A DNA stretch of 64,000 nt, from assembly GCA_027490225.1 (NCBI GenBank), contig JAIXYK010000031.1:1-64000 (forward strand), read 5' to 3'. Under the pieces are notes generated by a model, which saw nothing but the letters and a program-made list of their open reading frames with translations, made no database searches and was not told the DNA's origin. Origin of the DNA: Bacteroidota bacterium (GTDB lineage Bacteria > Bacteroidota > Bacteroidia > M30B66). A program made the translations under genes and the position numbers. Below, in pieces: positions 8,673-16,587 of the stretch. Position 1 is the first letter of the stretch. Every line of letters starts with the position of its first letter.

Positions 8673-9242
8673 TTAAGGATTTAATCGTTTTCGCATAAAC
8701 AAATCAATTACTTCAAACAACTGCGTTGGTTGGTATTTCCTCCAATTAAAGGCGTCAAATCTTTCACTAAATAAAATGTATTGGTCAATATTATTTTGTT
8801 CAAATTCTGTTATTACATGGTCTCTGAAATTTAAACCAACAATCCATCCGTCTTCAATATCGCTGAACCATTCCTCATAATAATCATCTTCTGATGCATG
8901 GAAATTCAAAACATTTTCTCCAATTAAAATATAGTTGTTTACACCTTCACTTATCAGTACATCAATGATATCTCGTTTCAAAAACATGATATCATTTCCT
9001 ATTGCATCATTCCATTCGCCTATCATTTCTATGATTGCGAAACTCAAGTCATAATCAACAAATAGAATTTTTATGTACAACGTTTCCGAACCCATATCGT
9101 CCCATTGCGGATGAATGTAGAAATTATAAATGCGACTGCTGTATTCAAACTCACTATATTCCCGATTGTAGAATGGTGAAAGTTCATCTTCTGATGCTAT
9201 ATAAAGATGTCGCCAGTTATAAAATGGTTCTAAATCCTGCAT
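8673..9242 (-). CDS. Acidic conserved-type protein of unknown function
   Basis: I do not recognise this 189-residue protein. It has no signal peptide or transmembrane segment, is strongly acidic, and is rich in aromatic residues (many Tyr, Phe, Trp), for example FNWRKYQPTQLF near the C-terminus. It is the first gene of an apparent three-gene operon: 31 bases separate it from the TPR-SpoIIE phosphatase gene, which abuts the cyclase gene. That context suggests a soluble partner or regulator of the signalling pair, but this is inference. A -7 type promoter box lies at 9287-9294. Confidence 0.75.
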   Translation of the reverse strand: MQDLEPFYNWRHLYIASEDELSPFYNREYSEFEYSSRIYNFYIHPQWDDMGSETLYIKILFVDYDLSFAIIEMIGEWNDAIGNDIMFLKRDIIDVLISEGVNNYILIGENVLNFHASEDDYYEEWFSDIEDGWIVGLNFRDHVITEFEQNNIDQYILFSERFDAFNWRKYQPTQLFEVIDLFMRKRLNP

Positions 9243-9286
9243 GAATCAATTAATAGTATGTTGTAATAATTTGAAAAGTTAATTTC

Positions 9287-9294
9287 CAAAAATA
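9287..9294 (-). promoter_or_regulatory. Bacteroidota -7 box (TATTTTTG) upstream of the signalling operon
   Basis: On the minus strand the sequence reads TATTTTTG, an exact match to TAnnTTTG, 45 bases before the ATG at 9242. No convincing -33 TTG at the usual distance was found, so this is a half-site only. Confidence 0.35.
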
Positions 9295-9327
9295 GCTTTT
9301 TAACTTACTAAATGAAGATATAAGCGG

Positions 9328-9352
9328 AAGTTTATTTCTGATGAATAAACTT
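9328..9352. terminator. AT-rich hairpin downstream of murQ
   Basis: AAGTTTATT (9328-9336) pairs perfectly with AATAAACTT (9344-9352) across a 7-base loop, 32 bases after the murQ stop. There is no long T run, so it may be a weak terminator, an RNA-stabilising hairpin or chance. Confidence 0.3.
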
Positions 9353-9383
9353 TAACTAAATATTAATTCCTTGTATTTAAAAC

Positions 9384-10193
9384 TTAGTTGGTAAAACTCT
9401 CAATTGCTTTACGCACACTTCCAAATTTTAACAAAGCTTCTTTTGCCTGATCTTCTTGTATATCGAGCGCTTTAGCAATCATTTTAGTGCCTCTTTGTAC
9501 CAATTTATGGTTGGTCAATTGCATGTCGACCATTTTGTTTCCTTTTACCCTTCCAAGTTTAATCAGCACAGTAGTAGAAATCATGTTCAATACTAACTTC
9601 TGCGCTGTACCTGCTTTCATGCGTGTGCTTCCTGTAACAAACTCAGGTCCTGTAACTACCTCTATTGGATAATCAACTATTGCAGCCAAAGGACTTTCTG
9701 CATTGCAGGTAATGCAAGCAGTTGTAATTCCTGCACGTTTGGCATCACTCACACCACCAATAACGTAAGGTGTAGTGCCTGAAGCTGCAATGCCAACTAA
9801 TGTATCATTTTGGTTGATGCTATATTGTTGTAAATCTTTCCAGCATTGTTCTGTATCGTCTTCAGCAAATTCTACTGCTTTTCTAATGGCTGTATCACCA
9901 CCGGCAATTATTCCAACTACTTTGTCGAATTCAATTCCAAATGTTGGTGGACACTCAGAAGCATCAACAACACCTAATCTTCCGCTGGTTCCTGCTCCAA
10001 TATAAAATAAACGCCCACCAGTTTTCATTTTTGGAACGATGCTTTCAATTAACGCTTCAATTTGTGGTAATTGTTTCGCCACAGCTGTTGCCACTTTTGC
10101 ATCTTCGGCATTGATATTTTTTAATAATTCAATAGCTGATAATTGTTCTAGATTATCATACAAAGAATCGGCTTCAGTGGTACGTTCTATCAT
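9384..10193 (-). CDS. murQ: N-acetylmuramic acid 6-phosphate etherase
   Basis: Cytoplasmic SIS-domain lyase/hydrolase of peptidoglycan recycling. It cleaves the D-lactyl ether of MurNAc-6-P to give GlcNAc-6-P and lactate. The 269 residues carry the conserved IGAGTSGRLG loop (about 65-74), ASECPPTF with E80, and AEDD with E111; by offset these correspond to the two catalytic glutamates of the E. coli enzyme. TGSTRMKAGTAQK, another family signature, is also present. The length is slightly short of the usual 300 because the C-terminal helical part is reduced. The ATG directly follows the stop codon of the upstream E1 dehydrogenase gene, so it is probably translated from the same mRNA. Confidence 0.95.
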   Translation of the reverse strand: MIERTTEADSLYDNLEQLSAIELLKNINAEDAKVATAVAKQLPQIEALIESIVPKMKTGGRLFYIGAGTSGRLGVVDASECPPTFGIEFDKVVGIIAGGDTAIRKAVEFAEDDTEQCWKDLQQYSINQNDTLVGIAASGTTPYVIGGVSDAKRAGITTACITCNAESPLAAIVDYPIEVVTGPEFVTGSTRMKAGTAQKLVLNMISTTVLIKLGRVKGNKMVDMQLTNHKLVQRGTKMIAKALDIQEDQAKEALLKFGSVRKAIESFTN

Positions 10194-12614
10194 TTAAATA
10201 GCTGGAAATTGACTTGGATTGTATTCATTGAAAATGGCATAAACAGTTTCTACAACATCGTCTATACTTGGTTTTGAAAAATAATCACCATCAGAACCAT
10301 AAGCTGGCCTATGATCTTTTGCGGTTAATGTTACAGGCTCAGCATCTAAAAATCTAAAACCACCTTGCACTTCCAGTATTTGTTGAAGAATAAATCCACT
10401 TGCACCACCTTGTACATCTTCATCTAAAATCATAAGTTTCCCAGTTTTTTCGAGTGATGCAGTAATTTCATGACCTCTGTCGAAAGGTAAAATTGTTTGG
10501 ATATCGATTAATTCTACTGAAATACCCATTTCTTCTAATTCTGCCACAGCATCCGAAGCAATTTTACAACAAGAACCATAAGTTACCAAGGTTAAATCTT
10601 TACCTTCTTTGAGGACCTCAATTTTACCTAATTCGGTTTTATATTCACCTAAATTATCAGGAAGCATTTCTTTGATTCTGTAACCATTTAATGGTTCGAT
10701 GATGAGTCCTGGGTCATCTGCACTTAACAAAGTATTGTAGAAACCTGCCGCTTGTGTCATGTTTCTTGGCACACAAACATGAATTCCTCTGATTGAATTG
10801 ATAATCATTCCCATTGGAGAACCCGAATGCCAAACGCCTTCTAAACGATGTCCTCTGGTTGCCACAATTAAAGGAGCTTTTTGTCCACCTTTGGTACGGT
10901 ATTGCAGAGTTGCAAGGTCGTCGCTCATTATTTGAATGGCATACAGCAGGTAATCGAGGTATTGAATTTCAGCAACTGGTCGCAATCCTCTCATCGCTAA
11001 ACCAATGCCTTGACCTATAATAGTCGCTTCTCTGATTCCCGTATCGCTAATTCTTATCTCGCCATACTTTTTTTGAAGTCCTTCTAAGGTTTGATTTACA
11101 CCTCCAATTCCACCACTATCTTCTCCAAAAGTGAGGAAGAAAGGGTTGGTCTCCAGTATTTTATCAAAGTTATCACGGATAATTTCTCTTCCATCTACCA
11201 ATTTAGATGTTTCACTGTATACAGGCGCTACACCTTCAACTTTAAGGGCGGATCTTTCTGTTTCATTATATAACCATGAATTATACTGGTCCTTGCTTTC
11301 GATTCCATTAGTAAATAACCAATCGCGCAAGCTGTTTTTTAATGCATGGTTTTCATTTCGTAATTTACGTAGCACTTTTCTGCCTAGTTCAATTACATCT
11401 CTTCGTTGCGGCTCTTTATTACTTTGAAGTTCAGCAATTTGTTTTATTTCATTTAAATACGGAAACGCCAACAAAAGTTCGTTTGCTAGCGCTAAGACTT
11501 CTGATTTTAATTTTAAGATAGGACTTTGGAATGCTTCCCAGGCAGCTTTTTTTGCTTCTTTTACAGTGTTTTTTGCATTTTTTTCTATTTCATCCAACTC
11601 TTCAGCACTTGCAATTGCAGTTTCTAAAGCCCATTCCCTCATTTTCTTAATACAGTCAAATTCAATTTCCCAGTCTAGCCTTTCTTTACTTTTATATCTT
11701 TCGTGTGAGCCAGAGGTTGAATGTCCCTGAGGTTGGGTCATCTCACGAATGTGAAACAATGTTGGTATATGTTCTTTTCTGCATTTAGCAACACCTCTTT
11801 CATATAATTCGCATAATCCAGCGTAATCCCAACCTTTTCCTTCTAAGATTTGAAAACCTAGTCCGTCTTCATTGGCTTCAAAACCAGCCAGCGCTTTTGA
11901 GATATTCGCTTTGGTAGTTTGAAATTTTGTTGAAACTGAAATGCCATATCCATCATCCCAAACCGACATTGCCATTGGCACTTGTAAAACACCTGCTGCA
12001 TTCATTGTTTCCCAAAACAAACCTTCTGAAGTACTGGCATCGCCTATGGTTCCAAATGCTACTTCGTTTCCATTCACAGAAAACTCTGTATAATCGCGCA
12101 ATTCTTCATTTTTACGAAACACTTTAGAAGCGTATGCTAAGCCCAATAAGCGTGGCATTTGACCTGCTGTTGGAGAAATATCTGATGATGAATTTTTGTG
12201 TTCAGTTAAGGATTTCCAAGATCCATCCTGATTTAATGTGCGTGTTGCAAAGTGACCATTCATTGATCTTCCTGCCGACATAGGTTCTGCAACAGCATCT
12301 GCATGAGCATACAATTGCGCAAAAAATTCCTGGATAGTGAGCAAGCCTGCAGCCATCATAAATGTTTGGTCGCGGTAATAGCCAGACCTGAAATCTCCGG
12401 GAAGGAACGATTTTGCCATAGCAATTTGTGCTATTTCTTTACCATCTCCGAAAATTCCAAACTTTGCTTTTCCTGTTAATACTTCTTTTCTACCCAACAA
12501 GCTTGTTTCTCTGCTTTCGCAAGCAATTCTGTAATCATTTAGAACGGTATTACGAAATTCTTCAAAAGAAATGCTTTTGTTGCTTTGAGTTTGATTGGTC
12601 GGTTGGTTGCTCAT
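10194..12614 (-). CDS. Fused alpha/beta E1 subunit, branched-chain-type 2-oxoacid dehydrogenase
   Basis: Thiamine-diphosphate-dependent E1 that decarboxylates a 2-oxoacid and passes the acyl group to a lipoyl E2. The 806 residues hold an E1-alpha region (about 1-420) joined to an E1-beta region (about 470-800), which most bacteria encode as two genes. The TPP/Mg loop reads GDASTSEG and the later NN of the classical motif reads DD (VWDDGYGIS). From memory this variant is usual in the Bacteroidota fusion family. The beta half has RGHRLEGVWHSGSPMG and the C-terminal transketolase-type domain. Substrate (branched-chain oxoacids or pyruvate) cannot be told from sequence. It is the first gene of a pair with murQ. 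Confidence 0.9.
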   Translation of the reverse strand: MSNQPTNQTQSNKSISFEEFRNTVLNDYRIACESRETSLLGRKEVLTGKAKFGIFGDGKEIAQIAMAKSFLPGDFRSGYYRDQTFMMAAGLLTIQEFFAQLYAHADAVAEPMSAGRSMNGHFATRTLNQDGSWKSLTEHKNSSSDISPTAGQMPRLLGLAYASKVFRKNEELRDYTEFSVNGNEVAFGTIGDASTSEGLFWETMNAAGVLQVPMAMSVWDDGYGISVSTKFQTTKANISKALAGFEANEDGLGFQILEGKGWDYAGLCELYERGVAKCRKEHIPTLFHIREMTQPQGHSTSGSHERYKSKERLDWEIEFDCIKKMREWALETAIASAEELDEIEKNAKNTVKEAKKAAWEAFQSPILKLKSEVLALANELLLAFPYLNEIKQIAELQSNKEPQRRDVIELGRKVLRKLRNENHALKNSLRDWLFTNGIESKDQYNSWLYNETERSALKVEGVAPVYSETSKLVDGREIIRDNFDKILETNPFFLTFGEDSGGIGGVNQTLEGLQKKYGEIRISDTGIREATIIGQGIGLAMRGLRPVAEIQYLDYLLYAIQIMSDDLATLQYRTKGGQKAPLIVATRGHRLEGVWHSGSPMGMIINSIRGIHVCVPRNMTQAAGFYNTLLSADDPGLIIEPLNGYRIKEMLPDNLGEYKTELGKIEVLKEGKDLTLVTYGSCCKIASDAVAELEEMGISVELIDIQTILPFDRGHEITASLEKTGKLMILDEDVQGGASGFILQQILEVQGGFRFLDAEPVTLTAKDHRPAYGSDGDYFSKPSIDDVVETVYAIFNEYNPSQFPAI

Positions 12615-12630
12615 ATCCGATTATTTTCGG

Positions 12631-12638
12631 CAAAGATA
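12631..12638 (-). promoter_or_regulatory. -7 box TATCTTTG for the E1-murQ operon
   Basis: On the minus strand TATCTTTG matches TAnnTTTG exactly, 17 bases before the ATG at 12614, giving a very short leader. No clear -33 element at the expected distance. It lies in the 93-bp gap between divergent genes. Confidence 0.45.
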
Positions 12639-12707
12639 AGAATTCAAGCTGTAAATCATATTTACTCTTCACTTGCATTCCAACTGATTTTTATTCATTT
12701 TTGGAAA

Positions 12708-13370
12708 ATGAAATGGAGGAAGTTTTTAAACCGACTGGGTTTAATTCTTATTAGTGTTACAATTTTTTCTGCAGGTGTGATTTTTTGGAGTCATACTGAG
12801 ATTGAAAGTGCGAGTAATAATTATATTTTTAACTCTCTAATTGATATTCCAAAATCTCGCGTAGGTTTATTATTAGGCACCAGTAAATACAATAGGGCAG
12901 GAGGTGTAAATTTGTTTTTTAGGTATAGAATTGATGCAGCAATTTCATTGTATCAAAATCATAAAATTGATTATATCTTAGTAAGTGGAGATAATAGAAC
13001 GCTTTCTTATAACGAACCAAGAGATATGAGAAAAGCTTTACTTGCAAGAGGAATTCCTGATTCTGCAATTTACTTAGATTACGCAGGTTTGCGCACGTTT
13101 GATTCTGTAGTCAGGTGCAAAAAGGTATTTGGACAATCGGCTTTTATTATTATTTCTCAGGAATTTCATTTGGAAAGAGCGCTTTTTATTGCGCAACATG
13201 TTGGAATTTATGCAATTGGTTATGCAGCAAAAAATGTCCCTGAAGCTTATTCAATAAAAACAAGCATCAGGGAATACTTTGCAAGAACTAAAGCGGTACT
13301 AGATATTTTTATCCTCGCTACAAAACCGAGATTTTTGGGCGATGCTATTATTATCGGAAAGCAAGAATGA
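12708..13370 (+). CDS. SanA/YdcF-like DUF218 membrane protein
   Basis: A 220-residue protein with an N-terminal transmembrane anchor (ILISVTIFSAGVIFW) followed by a DUF218 domain facing the periplasm. DUF218 members include SanA, which affects envelope permeability to vancomycin, and ElyC. Motifs seen are GLLLGTSKY, DYILVSGDN, EPRDMRKAL and ISQEFHLERALFIA, the usual order for this family. An in-frame start at 12585 would run into the divergent E1 gene; the ATG at 12708 (MKWRKFLNR) gives a normal anchor and leaves a 93-bp promoter gap, so I chose it. Its stop lies 5 bases from the convergent DUF4197 stop. Confidence 0.88.
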   Translation: MKWRKFLNRLGLILISVTIFSAGVIFWSHTEIESASNNYIFNSLIDIPKSRVGLLLGTSKYNRAGGVNLFFRYRIDAAISLYQNHKIDYILVSGDNRTLSYNEPRDMRKALLARGIPDSAIYLDYAGLRTFDSVVRCKKVFGQSAFIIISQEFHLERALFIAQHVGIYAIGYAAKNVPEAYSIKTSIREYFARTKAVLDIFILATKPRFLGDAIIIGKQE

Positions 13371-13375
13371 GCTTT

Positions 13376-14110
13376 TTATTGAAATACTTTTTTTAAAATA
13401 TCTGTTATTCTTGAGGCTGGGTCTTTCCGGATTTTCGTTTCTTCTTGTGCTATCAATTTAAACAATCCTTCTAAAGCTTTTTGTGTAACATATTGCTCTA
13501 AATTTGGATTCTTTTTAGCAATTCCTGGAATTTTATTGTAAGCTTTTATAATTGGAGCCCAATATTTTGTAAGCTCTACTTTGTTCATTGCAGCTCTTAC
13601 AATTGGCGTGAATTTATTACTTAATTCTGTTGATGTTTTGTTTTGCAAAAAGTTTGTTGCGGCATTATCGCCACCTTTTAAAATGCTTAGTCCATCAGTT
13701 ATCGTCATTCCTTTAATTGCATTAATAAAAACAGGTGCAGCTTGTTTTGAAGCTTCTTCAGCAGCTCTGTTCATGGTTGAAACAAATCTATCAACCTGAC
13801 TTCCCATTCCAAACTGACGTGCTTTTGTTTCTACGATTTTAACTTCAGGAGGAAAAGGTATTTTAATTAATGGATTATTTAAAAAACCATTTACTTTAGA
13901 AGCTGAACTTGTTGCATTATTGGTTCCAACATTCAATGCTTCTCTTAGTCCATTGGTAATTTCTGTATTTGTGAGTCCATTTCCTCCGTTACTTCCTGAG
14001 TTACCAGTTACATTCTGAACTGTGTTTGTAACGTTTTTGATAAATTTGCTTTGTCCAATTGCCAATGTGAAATTCAACAATAGCATGCCGATTACAAGAT
14101 AATTTTTCAT
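13376..14110 (-). CDS. DUF4197 exported protein
   Basis: A 244-residue protein with a signal peptide (1-19, ending AIGQ), a Gly/Asn/Ser-rich linker (about 35-47), and a helical DUF4197 domain covering the rest, recognisable from GLREALNVGT, NPLIKIPFP, FVSTMNRAAEEA and the ITDGLSILKGGDNAAT block. The family is periplasmic or surface-associated in Gram-negative bacteria and has no established biochemical role. It converges on the SanA-like gene and is followed upstream by TerC on the same strand, with a 46-bp gap, so the two might be co-transcribed. Confidence 0.85.
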   Translation of the reverse strand: MKNYLVIGMLLLNFTLAIGQSKFIKNVTNTVQNVTGNSGSNGGNGLTNTEITNGLREALNVGTNNATSSASKVNGFLNNPLIKIPFPPEVKIVETKARQFGMGSQVDRFVSTMNRAAEEASKQAAPVFINAIKGMTITDGLSILKGGDNAATNFLQNKTSTELSNKFTPIVRAAMNKVELTKYWAPIIKAYNKIPGIAKKNPNLEQYVTQKALEGLFKLIAQEETKIRKDPASRITDILKKVFQ

Positions 14111-14156
14111 AAATTTCTAATTGATTTAAAAAAGGCAGTTCAAAATCATGCCAAGT

Positions 14157-14930
14157 TTATTGATGGGCTTTGAGTGACCTCTTTTTTGCATTGTTTGTTC
14201 TAAATATGTTTAACGTTTCAACAACTAAAGAAAACACCATTGCCACATAAACATATTGCTTCAAATCTATATGGTAAACTTCTTCTGTATGAAGTGATTC
14301 TAAGATAAGAACCAATCCAATTGCAACTAAAAAAACCAGCGCAAGCATTTTAATTGATTGGTATTTATTGATAAAATCACTAACTTTTCCAGAGAAAATT
14401 ATCATGATAACAATGGCAATGATTACTGCTAAGACCATAATTACTAGGTTTTGAGAAATAGCAACTGCCGTTAAAATTGAATCGAAAGAAAAGATAATAT
14501 CTAACAAAACAATTTGGATAATGGCTTTAAAAAAAACTTGTGCGCCTCCACTTGTTGCTTCTTGTTCGCCAATAACTACTTTTTCATAAATTTCCATGAT
14601 TGTTTTTATGGTTAGAAAAACACCACCCACAAACAAAATAATATCTCTTCCACTAGCGCCGAAGCTACCAATATTTAAAATAGGTTCTTTTAGTCCTGCA
14701 ATCCAAGAAATGATCGATAACAATGCAATTCTAAATATGAGTGCTAAACTCAAACCAATTAAACGCGCTCTTCCCTGATCTTCTTTTGGTAGTTTTCCAG
14801 CAACAATAGAAATAAAAATGATATTATCAATTCCTAAAACAATTTCTAAAACACTCAAAGATAATAACATAATAAGTCCTTCGATACTAAATAAACTATT
14901 CCAAAGGGCTGGATCTAAAAACGACATCAT
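14157..14930 (-). CDS. TerC family integral membrane protein
   Basis: Inner-membrane protein of about 257 residues with seven to nine transmembrane segments. It carries the TerC signature near the N-terminus (LEIVLGIDNIIFISI) and the paired motif in the second half (LLDIIFSFDSILTAVAI), each with an intramembrane Asp/Asn thought to bind metal ions. TerC/Alx proteins are implicated in tellurite resistance and manganese export and may help metallate exported enzymes. No ter operon neighbours are present, so manganese or other metal handling is the more likely role. In-frame ATGs exist at 14951, 14930 and 14927; the last two fit the family N-terminus better. Confidence 0.9.
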   Translation of the reverse strand: MMSFLDPALWNSLFSIEGLIMLLSLSVLEIVLGIDNIIFISIVAGKLPKEDQGRARLIGLSLALIFRIALLSIISWIAGLKEPILNIGSFGASGRDIILFVGGVFLTIKTIMEIYEKVVIGEQEATSGGAQVFFKAIIQIVLLDIIFSFDSILTAVAISQNLVIMVLAVIIAIVIMIIFSGKVSDFINKYQSIKMLALVFLVAIGLVLILESLHTEEVYHIDLKQYVYVAMVFSLVVETLNIFRTNNAKKRSLKAHQ

Positions 14931-15156
14931 ATAAAATAAATAAGTCTGCAAAACTATTCAAAACCTAAGAGCTATTTTGCATGTTCATAAAATCTTTAAT
15001 CACAATTTTGTATCTGGTTAATTATCAAAATATCAGCAAGTTATGATGTATAGTTAAATGTTAAACATTTGCTTTGTATTTTTTTGTAATCGATGCCTTA
15101 CTTTGATAGCATGCAAATTAATGTAGTTTTGCTGCTCTCGAATTTTAAAATTCAAT

Positions 15157-16512
15157 ATGAATAAAACCAAGTTAAATTGGGTGTTGTTGTTTTTAGGAAC
15201 AATTGCAGTTTTAGCCACAACGCTTAGGTGGAATGGTTGGTTAGAGTTACCTCATTCTGTACCTGTTGTTTTAAGATGGCTGGCAATTGCCAGTGGTTTT
15301 TTGGTATGCTACCATCGAAAGTCTTTAACAGTATGGATTTTAGTATTTATGGCAGCTGGAATTGAATTAGGTATTGATTTGCCCGAGCTCGCATTGAAGT
15401 TAAAAGTGTTAAGCGATATTTTTTTAAGATTGATTAAAACAATTATTGCCCCTTTAATTTTTGCCACTTTAGTTGTTGGAATTGCTGGCCATTCGAACCT
15501 AAAACAAGTAGGTAGAATGGGACTAAAAGCTATCATATATTTTGAAGTTGTTACTACAATTGCACTTTTTATTGGACTTGCGGCCATCAATATCAGTAAG
15601 GCAGGCATCGGTTCTTCGTTGGAGGCAAAAGCAAACCAAGTAGAAAAAGCAGAAAAGTTGCTTGGCCAAAAAAACGAACACGATGTTATTCTGGATATTT
15701 TTCCTGAGAATATTGCAAAATCTATTGCTGATAATCAAGTACTTCAGATAGTTGTTTTCAGTATTTTGTTTGGAATTGGCTTGGCTTTGATGAAAGATAA
15801 AGATAAGAAAGCTTCTGTGCTAAGATTCACCGAAGGGCTTTCTGAGGTTATGTTCAATTTTACCAATATTGTAATGTATTTCGCTCCTTTAGCCGTTTGT
15901 GGAGCAATTGCTTATTCTGTGGCAAACATGGGGCTGGGGGTTTTAATGGATTTGATAAAACTAGTAATGACGCTATATGCAGCATTAATAGCCTTTATTT
16001 TATTGGTTTTAGTTCCGATTGGCTTGATTGTTAAATTGCCCTTTAAGCGTTTTATCGCTGCCATAACAGAGCCTGTTTCTATTGCATTTGCAACGGCTAG
16101 CTCAGAAGCTGCTTTGCCTAAAGCAATGGAAAATTTAGAAGCAATGGGAATTCCAAGAAAAGTAGTAGCATTTGTGTTGCCTACAGGTTACAGCTTTAAC
16201 TTAGACGGAACAACGTTGTATCTTTCTTTGGCTTCTGTTTTTGTTGCCCAAGTATGCGGCGTTGATCTTACGATTGGCCAGCAAATTCAAATGTGTCTTA
16301 TTTTGATGTTAACCAGTAAAGGTGTTGCAGGCGTGAGGGGAGCTTCTTTTTTAATCTTAGTAAGTACTGTTGCCTCTTTAGGATTAGATCCTCATAAAGC
16401 TTTTGCAATTTTAGCAATTGATGCAATAATGGATATGGGTAGAACGACAGTAAATGTAATTGGCAATTGTTTAGCTACTTATGTTGTTGCTAAATGGGAA
16501 AATGAAATATAA
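15157..16512 (+). CDS. Dicarboxylate/amino acid:cation symporter (DAACS family)
   Basis: Inner-membrane secondary transporter related to GltP, DctA and eukaryotic EAATs, 451 residues. It couples uptake of C4-dicarboxylates or acidic amino acids to Na+ or H+. Family landmarks are the serine-rich re-entrant loop (ATASSEAALP), the NLDGTT motif (GYSFNLDGTTLY) in TM7, the second re-entrant loop (LTSKGVAGVRGASF) and DRTTVN-like MGRTTVNVIGN near the end. The N-terminal part contains about six hydrophobic segments. It diverges from the terC gene with a 200-bp spacer that holds a possible TTTG...TTACTTTG promoter. Exact substrate is not deducible. Confidence 0.93.
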   Translation: MNKTKLNWVLLFLGTIAVLATTLRWNGWLELPHSVPVVLRWLAIASGFLVCYHRKSLTVWILVFMAAGIELGIDLPELALKLKVLSDIFLRLIKTIIAPLIFATLVVGIAGHSNLKQVGRMGLKAIIYFEVVTTIALFIGLAAINISKAGIGSSLEAKANQVEKAEKLLGQKNEHDVILDIFPENIAKSIADNQVLQIVVFSILFGIGLALMKDKDKKASVLRFTEGLSEVMFNFTNIVMYFAPLAVCGAIAYSVANMGLGVLMDLIKLVMTLYAALIAFILLVLVPIGLIVKLPFKRFIAAITEPVSIAFATASSEAALPKAMENLEAMGIPRKVVAFVLPTGYSFNLDGTTLYLSLASVFVAQVCGVDLTIGQQIQMCLILMLTSKGVAGVRGASFLILVSTVASLGLDPHKAFAILAIDAIMDMGRTTVNVIGNCLATYVVAKWENEI

Positions 16513-16587
16513 CACAAGTTCCTTACAACTGCGTTTTATTCTTCAATAAATCTTATTATTTTCGCGACTGAATTTCACAAACTCTTA

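Noticed and set aside
10194-12614. Loss of function of the E1 enzyme because GDG and NN are changed to GDA and DD
   Set aside because: As far as I recall, these substitutions are usual in the Bacteroidota fused E1 family, so they do not suggest decay.
12585-12707. Longer start for the SanA-like gene
   Set aside because: It would overlap the divergent E1 gene start and add residues with no family match before the membrane anchor.
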